Shown here: piece after piece, positions 1 to 11,591 of the stretch
How positions within the stretch are numbered: the first letter of the stretch is position 1
Layout: the number at the start of each line of letters is the position of its first letter
Assembly (NCBI GenBank): GCA_030159075.1
Contig: BROG01000477.1
Coordinates: forward strand, 62,001-126,000
DNA length: 64,000 bases
Direction: 5' to 3'
Source: Atrina japonica
Lineage: Eukaryota; Mollusca; Bivalvia; Pterioida; Pinnidae
Program-made: the position numbers and the translations under genes
Notes under the pieces: generated by a model
What the model saw: only the letters and a program-made list of their open reading frames with translations
Databases searched by the model: none
Told to the model about the DNA's origin: nothing

Positions 1-469
1 GCAATATGGATCTGATCACTGATATCAGGTAAATAAATTAAAGTTAAATACAAAACCTTGACCTTTGAACCAACTGCTAGCTGTCAACATGTTTCTATGC
101 ACATTACATTATGTAATATAGAACTACCTTCATTGTCTGACAGCGCCTTGCTGTAACAACAATGTAATGCCTAGTGGTTTATGCGTGTGCTAATGAATTT
201 AATACAGTGTAGGTGAATATCAAATTTTAAATAAAGCTTCCAAGAAGTTTTTATTGAATTAAACAGATTTTGCAGTCTAGGGATTGAGTTCCAGCTACAT
301 TTCGTAAACAAAATACTAAATCGGTCCTGCAGAAATGCCACTGGCAATATGTTTACCATATTCTCTCTACCCCCTCTTCCCAAATTATTTACATTGATTT
401 ATTCATTTACCAAATAAGGGGTCAATATTTGAACTTTAGGCAATTACTATAACCAAATAATCTGAAATA

Positions 470-540
470 GCTGTTTTCTGGTGTCTGACACCACACTCTA
501 TATTTCAGTTACACAGTGGTGAACCACTTTCAAACTGGGA
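470..540 (-). mobile_element. SINE family 2, short 3' fragment
   Basis: CTGACACCACACTCTATATT followed by TTCAGTTACACAGTGGTG matches the tail side of family 2 (TGCCACACTCAACAATTTTTCAG). The rest is absent. Confidence 0.45.
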
Positions 541-610
541 TCAGAAAACTAGATTAAAGAGGACCAGTAACCAGTAAGTAAGCAGATCCCCCACCACACA
601 CATACTAAAC

Positions 611-706
611 AAGCTTCACTCATTCACCCCAAGAAACACATTTGGACTGGTCTATGCCATTGATTTATGGAAGATTCCATTATTGTTCAGGGGTTGATGA
701 ATTAAG
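611..706 (+). mobile_element. Short palindromic MITE (ACACATTTGGACTGGTCTA type)
   Basis: ACTCATTCACCCC...ACACATTTGGACTGGTCTA...CAGGGGTTGATGAATTAA. The ends are inverted (ACTCATTCACCCC / GGGGTTGATGAATT). One of at least a dozen copies of about 90 bp. Confidence 0.7.
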
Positions 707-977
707 ACTCCTGGATTGATTGATACTATCCAAACATGAGGTGAGGGATATTGTTGTTTAACCTTTTCAAGCCAAAAGATTATAATTAAGCTGAATAACT
801 TGTAATTTTGAATATTGTTTTATGCTACACAGGGATGAGGAAATTCTATGCCCGACCCCTTAAGTTTATTGTCTGGACAAGTGAATCTTTTTAGTTTGGT
901 TGTCCATGGAGAAGTGCATTATAAAGGAGGGGGAAAAAAAGAAATCTAGAGTTCAAAGTCCTTTTTAAGTATTTTTG

Positions 978-1256
978 GAGCCGGCCTGGCTCAGTCGGCA
1001 GCGCGCTTGACTCTTGATCATGAGGTCCTGAGTTCGAGTCCAGCCAATGGCAGGTTGGATTCTTGTCTTTCGGATAAGACAGTAAAACTTGAGGTCCCAC
1101 GTTGCAGTAGGTGACGTTTAAGAACCCTCACTGCTCAATGGCCATAAGTGCCGAGCATAGGCCAAAATTTGAAGCAATTCACCGGCATTTGGTGATGTCT
1201 CCATATGAGTGAATGATTCTTGAGTGGGACGTTTAACAACAATAAACAAACAAACA
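978..1256 (+). mobile_element. tRNA-derived SINE, family 1, full length with 13-bp TSD
   Basis: A 279-bp body flanked by TTAAGTATTTTTG at 965-977 and 1257-1269. The head contains A-box-like TGGCTCAGTCGG and B-box-like GAGTTCGAGTCC; the middle carries CCATATGAGTGAATGATTC and the tail is AACAACAATAAACAAAC. Organisation resembles molluscan V-SINE-type elements; family name not tested. Confidence 0.88.
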
Positions 1257-1417
1257 TTAAGTATTTTTGTATATAAAAAAATTTGTCAGTACATATTGGA
1301 CGAGTAAATTTCTTTTTTGGGCAACCATTTTTTGGGGCACTTACTTGCCCAAGGACAAGTGCATAATTTTCCAATGGGACTCAAACCCACACTAACTGAA
1401 GGTAAGAGAAATCATGG

Positions 1418-1506
1418 ATTTACTCATTATCCCCCGAGAAACAATGAACTCTTCTATAAATCAATGATTTAGGCAAGTCCAAATGTGTCTTTAGGGGTAA
1501 ATAAGT
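1418..1506 (-). mobile_element. Short palindromic MITE, same family
   Basis: Contains GGCAAGTCCAAATGTGTCTT, the reverse complement of the family core, between ACTCATTATCCCCC and AGGGGTAAATAAGTTAA. Confidence 0.65.
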
Positions 1507-2075
1507 TAAAGTGTGATGCTCTAACCACCTGGTCACAGAGGCCTGTACAAAAGAAGAGAGTATACCATTAAGATATCTGGGGATGAAAGGGTTACTATGT
1601 GATTCTCTAAACACAAGGCCATGGTGGCCTAACCCAAAGCGGGGCTGAAAACTGTTTACACCTGAACAGTTTGTACAGGTGTTTTACCTGTATTTTCTTC
1701 TTTTGACTTAAATATTTTATCACAGACATCAATGCGAAGATTGCTCACATATTTTATGTAAATGACAATTCAACAGATCATACATGTGTTTTTACAAGCC
1801 TCACAACCCTTGCACAAATTTCTACCATGCATAGTTAACTACTGAAGATAATATACATAAATATCCATTAATTAAATATGCATATCTGATCTGTGTGTCA
1901 TTAAATGATTTACATTTCACACAACATAAAACTATGCAACAACATCAATGTTGTTTGAATTTCCTTGGGGACTATCATTCATATCGAAACATTGTCAGTT
2001 CAGCCATATGTAAAATGCTACAACTAGATAAACTTCTGTATACTCTCATTTGACTAAGGGTGGAGCAGAGATGTG

Positions 2076-2415
2076 TGTTGTATTGTTGTTTAAAGTCCCA
2101 CTCAAGAATCGCCAAATGCTGGTGAAGGTATTTGAATTTTGGCCTGTGCTCGGCACTTACGATCATTGAGCAGTGAGGATTTTCTAACATGCCGGCACCT
2201 ACTGTGACATAGGACTGCGGTTATTACTGTCTCATCCAAAGGACAGGAAAAGTCAGCCACCTCTGCTGAGGCTCAAACCCACAACTCTAAGGTGTCAAAT
2301 CCTGCACTTTACCGAGGCTCAAACCCAGGAAAAGTCAGCCACCTCTGCTGAGGCTCAAACCCACAACTCTAAGGTGTCAAATCCTGCACTCCACCACAGA
2401 GCCATGATGGCTGTC
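2076..2415 (-). mobile_element. SINE family 1, with internal 82-bp tandem duplication
   Basis: The reverse complement of the 978-1256 element is recognisable: tail-side TTGTTTAAAGTCCCACTCAA, then CATTGAGCAGTGAGG and TACTGTCTCATCC. Near the tRNA head an 82-bp block (AGTCAGCCACCTCTGCTGAG...) is repeated at 2,251 and 2,333. Confidence 0.75.
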
Positions 2416-3065
2416 AGTGCGTGTATGTGTGTGTGTCTGTTTGTCAAGAGGTTATAGCATTATAATCTAAACCAAAATCTGTGATAATATCTGCCCCCTC
2501 TGGTCAACACTGGTTCTGGCCTTACTCAATTCTATGTTTTTCTCTGGAAAGTTGTTATAAATTTACTTTCATAAAGGGTTTTCACCTTTTTGGTTTTATT
2601 CATGGTTGATGGGTGGGGGTGTTGCATTGTACAACTGGACTTTCTTCTCTAACATTATTACTAAATGACACTATATAACCTATAATTACTAACAGCAAAT
2701 AACATTAAGCAAAAATAAAAAATAAAAGAAGAAAAAACAATCAAATATTCCTACATCGTATGCCGTACCAACTTTCACTGTGCAGTCAGGTTTGTCTAGC
2801 AAGCCATGTCTTCTACATGACAAGTGACCTTGATTTTTTGTCCTATGTGACTTTCACTTACGAAAGGAGAGGTGGAATTAAGCATTTGGGATGGTAACCT
2901 ATTTACAAATGTAGGGGTTACCATCTGTTTATTTTTGGTAAGTTATTTTGTTAATTCTAACTTATTTGTAGCATACATGTATAATGCATTGTCAGACATG
3001 GACAGTTTGGAAACATGTTAAAATGTTTTCTTATGAACAGATTCACTGTCAGGCTTTAATCCTAT

Positions 3066-3158
3066 TTATTTTAATCCATCTACCCCTGAAAATAATAGAC
3101 TCTACTAAAAACCAATGACACAGACCAGTCCAAATGAGTCTTTAGGGTGTATGAGTTA
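3066..3158 (-). mobile_element. Short palindromic MITE, same family
   Basis: AATCCATCTACCCCTG at left, GACCAGTCCAAATGAGTCTT core, AGGGTGTATGAGTTAA at right. Confidence 0.65.
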
Positions 3159-4421
3159 AGAACTTGACCAGTGGGACAAATGCAACTAGAAATTTGGTTG
3201 CCTAACATGAAAAGATATTTTGATTTCATTATGCATTCTACATGTATATAATTCATATAAACAACAGCATATTTTCAAAAGTTTATATTAAATGTTAATT
3301 TCAACATCATTACTATTTTACAATGTATAACAATGCATCGGAGATAATACTAATACCCTTGTGGCAGAATCATGATGATGAACATGAATTATGGATTGAA
3401 CAGGCTGACACAAGTGGAATGTGATCTGTTTATGAACACTAAATTGATACTCGACTGGGTTTGTATCTGAACTATCTTTTTTACAAAGGGGAATAACTGT
3501 GAAAACTGAAGCAAGAGTTACGGTTCTTGCACATTGCATTCCACCTTGTATGAAGCTTGTTGAAATTATCATGCATGGTTTGAAAGTTATGCTCTGGACA
3601 AACCAAATATAGTATGTACATGTACGTATGTACTTACATGTATGTACATGCAGATCCCTATATCCCCTCGGCGACTTGTCGGGAGGGGATATTTATTACG
3701 TGCCTAAATCAATCTGCTAACATTGAATACCATGAGTAATTGACTGCTTTTCATGTTTCATTTCTGAAGTAAAATCTAGATCATATATTGTCCAATGCAT
3801 CATAGTAGTATACCAGAACAAAACCTATATTAATAATAATCATGCTTAAATACAAGCAATTTATATCAATAATGCTTCAGCGAAAACCAGTGCTCTGCAC
3901 GGATCCTATAAAACACTGCAGCTATGGAGGCTTTGTCAGTACCGACTTAATTATCTGATTATTAGAATAGTGCATTTTACGTTACAGGACGCTTTTTACA
4001 GCAAAATTCCATCACGGTGCCATACATTAAAGTTCTATTGATCGGCCTGGTTGACACTCGGGAGAAAAAACAACTATTGGTAATGAGAACGAATTATATG
4101 ATTTTTACCGAGCTGCTGAAACCATTGAGCTGGATCTGATTATGTATGTGTTTTTACTTAGATGCATAATACTTGTTATGCTACACTGTCTGTCTGTACA
4201 TCCGAGGGGGAAAATGTGTGTATTCTAAACACAGCCTACATATAATTCAATGTTTTTTCTTTTCTTTATTTCTTTTTTTTTTTTTTGCTTAACGTGTGCT
4301 TTTTGTACGGTTGTCGATGACAACATGTATAGGAAAATGGGTCAGGAAACGGATCAACAATGACAGTAACAAAGAATTACCAATAGATGTAGACTACAGA
4401 TGTTCCAGATATTTAATTACA

Positions 4422-4511
<90 letters not shown>
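4422..4511. repeat. (GT)n(AT)n microsatellite
   Basis: About 8 GT units followed by about 36 AT units. Frames through it are artefacts. Confidence 0.95.
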
Positions 4512-4514
<3 letters not shown>

Positions 4515-5789
4515 ACTTGTATATAAACATGTATTTGTGAAATTGATCCCCATATGTGATATACAAAGGATAAATATGCACGACTCATGCATTTATTTAA
4601 CATGTTTGCAATGCATATTCAGGTAAACATATAAGTGTAGATGACCCCAGCTGAAAAAGAATAACAAGAGAAATTTACACGTATGAAAAACTATTTAGAT
4701 ATCTCAAGTTAAATTGGGGTTATTTATCACATGTCACTTTCACATTTAAATAAAGAAAATATCAAAATATGCACTAAATATTTATAAGTTGGGATGCCTG
4801 GCTTTAGAGGAAAGTTTTATACCAGTGTCTGATACTAGTACATAAGTAACTTCTATTTTCTGGTGGTAAAACAAGAATAAAATGACAATAACTAGCAAAT
4901 TTACACTATTTTCCAGCTTGCTTGCAATAGTTAGAGCAACAATTTTTAACAAGAGTCTGAATGTTGGTGTACAATCACTGGCCTGTACATGGTTTCTTTA
5001 ATTCAAATAGACTCTCACAATGACAAGAAGTCATATAAATCACTTATGACTACATATATATTTCTATATAATTTGATTTGTCAGAAGTCCTTTAGACAAG
5101 TTGAATGCGTAATGAAGGAAATTGCTCAATTACTCTGTAAAACTGACAATGGAATCGATTATGCTATCAATAAAATTTAAATTAGTATGATGTCCATGCT
5201 GGTATAATACGGTCCTCAACTATACAGAACATACAAAATGTTACTCTATCTAATTAACATCAAAGACTAATTCAAGACAGCAGATGAAATGATGATCAAG
5301 GTGATGGTGAAGGACAGGTTAAAGGTCAACGTCTTCTTACAGCTTTCTTACAACAAATTACAGGTACATGTATATATGCACATTCATATCTATAATAGTT
5401 ATCAGATACAAGGCTGCTAGATGATGAATGAATTGCTACAACTTGTTCCTGCCAACTAAGCACTGTAATGAGTTACAGGTTGCTCGACAGAAACAGAAGG
5501 TCTTAAGAGTTTATCTAATGTGTAACTGTGGAATGGAACAACAAAAATTACATGAGTTATACATCCTTCAATAGACACTGAATGTCTTCCTCGTAATGAC
5601 AAACTATCCCTGTTGTATGGCCAAGGGGAAGTTATGTTCCTCTTAATTTTTGAAAAACTTTCAGGCAAATTCAGCATGTACAATGTATACAATATAATAG
5701 AAAGTCTCCAAATATATTTTCCAGTATGTAAACTGGCAAATTCCTCACATTACAACTTACAGTAAGGTTCCAGCTGGATCTGGGCTAGA

Positions 5790-6053
5790 ATTTTTAAATT
5801 TTGAATACTGTATAATGCCACACTCAACAATTTTTCAGTTATATGGTGGGGACCAGTTTTTTAATGGTGGAGGTGAGAACCTGGTTACAATGTACCCGGG
5901 AAAAGACCACAAGTTTAATTCAGAATTAAATTGTCAAACTTTCTCACAAAAATCAGCTTAGGTTCCAGCAGGGGCCGGAACCTGCACTGACCAGAAGTGA
6001 GAGACTTCATGGTTCAAAGTGTGATGATCTAATCATTTGGCGATGGAGGCCCC
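5790..6053 (-). mobile_element. SINE family 2
   Basis: Same order as the 25.3-kb copy: TAATGCCACACTCAACAAT, GGTGGAGGTGAGAACCTGG, GTTCCAGCAGGGGCCGGAAC, and tRNA-like head complement ending GATGGAGGCCCC. Confidence 0.78.
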
Positions 6054-6884
6054 TGTCTGGTCTTGCACCAGCACTGATAACAGGTAAATAAAATATAGTT
6101 TACAGTGTTTTGTTTTATCTATTTGCCAGTGAGGCCCAAAAAATCATCAAATGATGAAGATAACAAATTGTATTACACTATCTGATGATATACCTACAAT
6201 AAACACACGGTACACCAAAACCGAACAGGAAAACACATCTCTGAAAAAAATGGCAAAAATCTACAAAGCAAACACAGCATTTAGCATTTATTTGGAAATT
6301 ATTTTCTAAAACAGTAGGATGTAAGTTTAAAGGAATGCGGATCTATATCTGACATGACCATCTGGACATTAATCTCCATCCTTGTATAAACATCCTGATG
6401 GAATCAGAGTTTTCTGAAATCCTCTTAAAAACTGCCATCTTTCTGCTATCGCTAACATTCAGTTGATATCCAATACAAAATTAGAGAAAAACAATTTCTT
6501 GATTTCATAATAAAAATTATTTTACATTGATGAATAGAAAGCATTTTAACAAGAGAATGTGTACCCTTTACACGGCAGATGTTTTTTTTGTGATTGTACC
6601 TGTAACGAACAAAAACCGCATAAACTGAAGTACATGTACACGTTACCACTGAATTATGCTAATTGATACAAGTGATGATATATTCCCATGTCTTATGTTA
6701 TAAATGATGATTACAAAATATCTTACATCTACCGAATATCTCCTATCTTGTGATCTATGTACTTAACTGACAGTCGATCATGTTATCAATTCAAGGCTAC
6801 AGCTTATAAACATTCATCAGCTATACATTTATACACAAGTATGGCACATGGCTTTCATGTTTGTGTATACAAACTATAGACTAT

Positions 6885-7455
6885 ACCAGAGCATGGAGTA
6901 TTCAGTGCTGAGAGGGTATAGCACCAAACACTACACCAGAGCATTAAGTCTTCAGAGCCGAGTGGTAAGAACACATGCCAGAGAATGGTGCCTTCAGTGA
7001 TGAGTACTTGGCCCACAAAACACCCTACCAGAGCACAGAACCGTTAGTACTGAGGGAAAACATCCAGCACTATACCAGAGAATAGAATCTACAGTTCTGA
7101 GCAAAAACATCAAGCACTATACCAGTGAATAGAGTCTTCAGTACTAAGGGAAAACATCAAGCACTATACCAGAGAATAGAGTCCTCAGTACTAAGGGAAA
7201 ACATCAAGCACTATACCAGAGAATAGAGTCCTCAGTACTCAGAGAATAGTCCTCAGTATTAAGGGAAAATGTCAAGCACTATACCATATAAAGCACTATA
7301 CCAGAGCATAGAGACCTTCAGTGTTGAGTGGTTGGACCTGCAAACACTATACCTGGGCATACAGGCTTCAATACTGAGCGAAAACATCAAGCACTATACC
7401 AGAGCTTTGGGTTTTCATTACTGAGCAGTACTATACCAGAGCATAGAACCTTCTG
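6885..7455. repeat. 47-48 bp degenerate tandem array
   Basis: Units of CACTATACCAGAGAATAGAG + TCCTCAGTACTAAGGGAAAA + CATCAAG. Best preserved at 7,075-7,230, decaying on both sides. The + frame at 7,328 is from this array. Confidence 0.85.
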
Positions 7456-7863
7456 TGCTGGGTACTCTAGTGCTTGTTCTAAGCATTTAGCACTTTATGC
7501 TACACAGAGCTTTCATTGGTGATTTTGTTTTTATTTGTTTTGTTTTTGTTTTTTTTCTTTTGGAGGGGGGGGGGGGGGGGGCATAACAGAATGGGGCCGC
7601 CAGTGCTGAAGTCCTAAGTTATCAAACACTGGATAAGTTTGAACCTTGGCAATCTACTAAAGAAAGTTACCTTCTCCTTAGTATATTTGAGTACTTCTTT
7701 TGTTTGTTTGTTTTCAAAATATATCATAACTACATGAAGGTACATGTATAACCAATGACTGTCATAATTAGATGTCTAACATCACACCAAGAATACTTCA
7801 CTATAAAGGTTTAATTAACTTCAGAAGTATCTCAAATTTTGACATGTGTAATAGATGTATTCC

Positions 7864-8122
7864 TTGGTTGGTTGTATTGTTGTATAACATCCCGCTCAAG
7901 AATCTTTCACTCATATGGAGATGTCACCAATGCCAAAGAAGGGCTTCAAAGTTTGGCCTATGCTAGGCATTCTGGCCATTGAGCAGTGAGGGTTCTTTAA
8001 CGTGCCAACACCTACTGTGGCACATATTTTATTGTCTCATCCGAAGGAGAGGAATCTGACCTGCCGCCAGCTGAACTCGAACTCACGACCTCATGATCAA
8101 GAGTCCAGCGCGCTACCGACTG
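7864..8122 (-). mobile_element. SINE family 1, with 14-bp TSD
   Basis: A reverse-oriented copy bounded by AATAGATGTATTCC at 7850-7863 and 8123-8136. Tail ATTGTTGTATAACATCCCGC; B-box complement GAACTCACGACCTCATGATC. Nearly full length. Confidence 0.87.
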
Positions 8123-8362
8123 AATAGATGTATTCCAATAATCTATCATGCCTGTTGTTAAACAGGATCTCAGTTTTAAGTCTATACAAAAGAACTGTGA
8201 CTCACTTTTTACAATCTTTTTCAAGAATTGGGTATAACCTGGTATACTAACTCAACTGGGAATCAAACTTGGCATCTGTCACTAGCGCAATACATACTCC
8301 AATCATAATCAGACTACACCAATTAACAGACATAAAAAAAAATTGTAACTTAAACAAAGAAC

Positions 8363-8541
8363 ATGTAGTGTGTGAGCATGTTTGTCTATTTGTGTGCATG
8401 TGTGAGTTTGAGCATGTGTGTCTGTATGTGTTTGTGAGTAGAGTATGAGCATGTATGTCTGTCTGTGTGTGTGTGTGTGTGTGTGTTTGAGCATATGTGT
8501 CTGTGCATGTGTGTGTGTGTATACATGTGTTGGGCATACAT

Positions 8542-8604
<63 letters not shown>

Positions 8605-8630
8605 TGTGAGTGTGAGTGAGTGTAACAAGA
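8363..8630. repeat. (GT)n-rich microsatellite
   Basis: TG-rich from 8,363; pure GT at about 8,547-8,602. It lies in the same region as a family 1 SINE. Confidence 0.93.
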
Positions 8631-9892
8631 GTTTATATACACAGGTCACTGTATCCTGCAGCAATCTATTAACCTGAGGTCACAAGAAAATCATGTTTCG
8701 GGTACTCTGTATTGTGCTGTACTATTGTTTCAAAATTATCATAGTCTTAATACAATAATACATTTCACTTTTATCTTTCTTTTACCTAAACTTCAAAAAT
8801 TATTTTCAATAACAATCTGACTGTGATCAATGAACCTTAAATTACGTTAGATAGGAGTTGGCGTATCTTAATTAAAATGACGACAATTTAATGTATCAAC
8901 TTTTATGATTTTACGACCATAAATTCACATCAAACAGTCCACGTTCTATATTTTCACCTCATGCGGGCAGTCAAAGCGAACAAACAGCTGAATGAAAGCA
9001 AATTAAGATCTCCGAAAAATATGTAACTAAATAAATGATTACACACCTGCAAACTTTGATGGTCGGATATAAAATCAGATAAAAACAATAAGAAATGTAA
9101 AGCATTATAAATCGGAAAAGGTTTGACATCTTTCATTACACAGCTAAATGCTACTATCTATATCTTATTAGTTTCTTCACCTGTGTGTTTAGTAAGAAGG
9201 GTTGATACAGTATACAAGTTACTACTTTTCTACTGTTGAACATTTTATATGTAGTTTTAAACACTATGACTATTTAAATCATATGTACATGCCATGCAAA
9301 ACAATACCATGTCTTTTAACGCTAGGTTATCACTTGTTATTTACACCATGATGCATGTATCAGTTTATTCATGTGATTACGATAAGTCACCGTATTTATC
9401 TGAAAGTACAAATGCACTCAAGTCACATACATGTACCAAAGAGTAATCATGCATAATTTTAAAGAATTTAAAATCAAAACAGGCAGAAGGCAAGAAAAAG
9501 GGATAGAGATGGGGTATGAAACCATGCGCTTAAAGCACTTATCAATCATCCGAGTTCTTCCAAATCTGTGAATCCCTGACTTGAGGGTCATGAAATTATC
9601 AACTTTTATCATTGTTAACCTGAAGTTGCTATATACATTGTAACAATTTGAATCAAGAAGTTTAAAATATTCAAAACTTTATGCACAGATACAGATAGCA
9701 ATGGATCCCAAAAGATCACCTGAGTGACCCTGGCGATTGGGAATGTGGTTCGATAATAGTGAAAATGGAGGAAAACGGTTCATCTGCAGAGGTTAAATCG
9801 GGAAAATAAAGAGTTAACATAACAGCAAAATTTTGAAAAGGAAGGAATTCCTCTGATTGGAGGAAAATTATAGCTGGGTGACTTAAACTTAA

Positions 9893-10350
9893 TAAAAAAA
9901 AAAAAGAGGCCCATGGGTCTGTCGCTTAGGTACTCACCTGGCTAATCTTGTTAAAATTATGAAACTATGTACAAGTAACCAATATTTTCTTTTTACATAA
10001 GTGCCTATGACCTGGACCTTTGACCCCATAACCATGAAACTTTGTCACAATGATCCTTAGATAATTCCTAACAATTATCTCATATACATGTATCTTTGTA
10101 TACAAAAAGTAAATCAGTTTTTTAGTTAATAAGCCATTTGTATAAAACCATCATACCATGTGTCACTTGATGTGTCCAATAAAGGCTCATTTATGAACTG
10201 ATTTCAATTTCATTCACAAACTCAGAGCTCCTTCATGAAAATCAAGCTTCCTGCCAAATTTGATTTAAATCTGTCCAGCGGATCTAGAATAGAAGTTATC
10301 TGAATGGAAAGTTTGACAGACGGAGAATGGATGACAATTGGTCCATAGCA
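9893..10350. repeat. Dispersed repeat starting GAGGCCCATGGGTCTG
   Basis: Begins with an A-run then GAGGCCCATGGGTCTGTCGC and includes TGACCTGGACCTTTGACCCC and ACCATGAAACTTTGTCAC. The GGCCCA-NN-GGGCC border motif recurs at the end of the 56.6-57.0 kb repeat, suggesting a shared terminus. Confidence 0.45.
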
Positions 10351-10855
10351 AAACCAAAAAAAAAAGAGAAAAAAAGAGAGAGAGAGATGAAAATACAAAA
10401 ATAAAGCTCAGCAAAACATAAACTCGCTCATCATTGGGCTTGCCCAAGTCACTGATTTTCAGAAGAGTTCATTATTTCTCAGGGGTTGATGGGTTAAGGG
10501 AACTAGAATTATGGAACGACAATGTGGTGATGATGACCTTGGCAAAAACAACTCATTTGTTTTATCAACCAAAAAAACAACCAAAAAACAAAAAACAAAA
10601 AAACAAAAGTCTGGCTCAGGATATGAGGGTCACATTTGTATATTTAATTAAACCATCCCCTGTAATACAGGCAAGCTAAAATGTTTATTGTTCACCTTGC
10701 ATCTTGGAAGTCAACATGCATATTTTCCTACACCTCCGACTCGACAAGACAAAATGAGGACACCAACAAAGCTTCTATGCGTTTGATGCCATTCTACTGC
10801 GGGCAAAATATCATATCCCATAGCTATGCCGATATGTAAATCATGCATGACTTAC

Positions 10856-11002
10856 AAACTGGGGGTTGAACTACGAGAGATTTTTCTTCAGGTATTGTAC
10901 TATCATCGGGTCCTGTATAATGTTTCTGGGCCTCGCGTGAAGACAGAGACGATGGCAAATTTTGTACAATTTCACTTTCGTCTTGTTCTTTTTCCTCATC
11001 TA
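10856..11002 (-). CDS. 147-nt cassette exon, reticulon-like gene
   Basis: On the - strand the acceptor TCTGATTCAG is followed by 147 nt (49 codons) and a perfect GTAAGT donor; phase 1 in and out. It encodes VDEEKEQDESEIVQNLPSSL and continues with SSREAQKHY, then PDDSTIPEEKSLVVQPPV: acidic, Ser/Pro-rich, like exon 1. It has no Met in frame, so methionine-started ORF lists miss it. GC is clearly above neighbouring intron. No further exon was recognised to its left. Confidence 0.68.
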
Positions 11003-11520
11003 CTGAATCAGAGAAGTATTATGCCGACGTAAAACCCCAGTACATCAAAACAAAACACAAATAAAAATGAGATTTTCTAAACAAACATAGCATACAATGT
11101 ATTAACATACAGTGACATGCCAAAATTGATGCAACTTTGCTTTTTCATATAAATCAACAATTTTTCAAAACATTCATTGAGAGTGATTTTTATATCAACT
11201 TTGACAAAACTTACCAATACACCATAAAATTCAGAATATTTTAAACTTTAGTTGTGTATTTGCTCATAATGTTCAACTTTTCTGCTTTCAAGATTTGGCA
11301 ATTTAAACATGAAATTGAAATCTTTATGACACAATATCCTATTTACACATATGGAATATTTAAAATTTTGTATCTTGCAAAACTCATCAGTACTACAAAA
11401 TGAAGTGATGGGACTTACTGAGAAAACAAACATTGAAACTTCACAACATTAATGGTAAATAGTGAAAATCATATTGAAATTGAATGGGAAATTACTTTGA
11501 AATTTTTTTTTGAAAAAAGT

Positions 11521-11591
<71 letters not shown>

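Larger units (their letters stand above)
1..10855. other. Intron or 3' region of the - strand gene; repeats only
   Basis: No exon was recognised on either strand here. Content: SINEs at about 0.98, 2.1, 5.8 and 7.9 kb, palindromic MITE copies, AT and GT microsatellites, and a 47-bp tandem array. 9.9-10.4 kb holds a dispersed repeat. About 3,650-4,150 is less repetitive and slightly GC-richer but has no usable frame. The - strand frame at 8,954-9,136 has no splice or composition support. Confidence 0.5.

Noticed and set aside
985..1045. tRNA gene candidate from A- and B-box motifs
   Set aside because: It is the head of a SINE with target duplications and no complete cloverleaf 3' half.
8247..8677. 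His/Thr- and Cys/Val-repeat ORFs on both strands
   Set aside because: Translation of the GT microsatellite.
9766..9811. Short + strand ORF beginning MEENGSSAEVKSGK
   Set aside because: Fourteen codons with no good donor or promoter; no further exons seen.
10687..10740. Apparent small - strand exon just left of the 147-nt exon
   Set aside because: In-frame TGA follows in every phase-compatible reading, and the acceptor lacks a pyrimidine tract.
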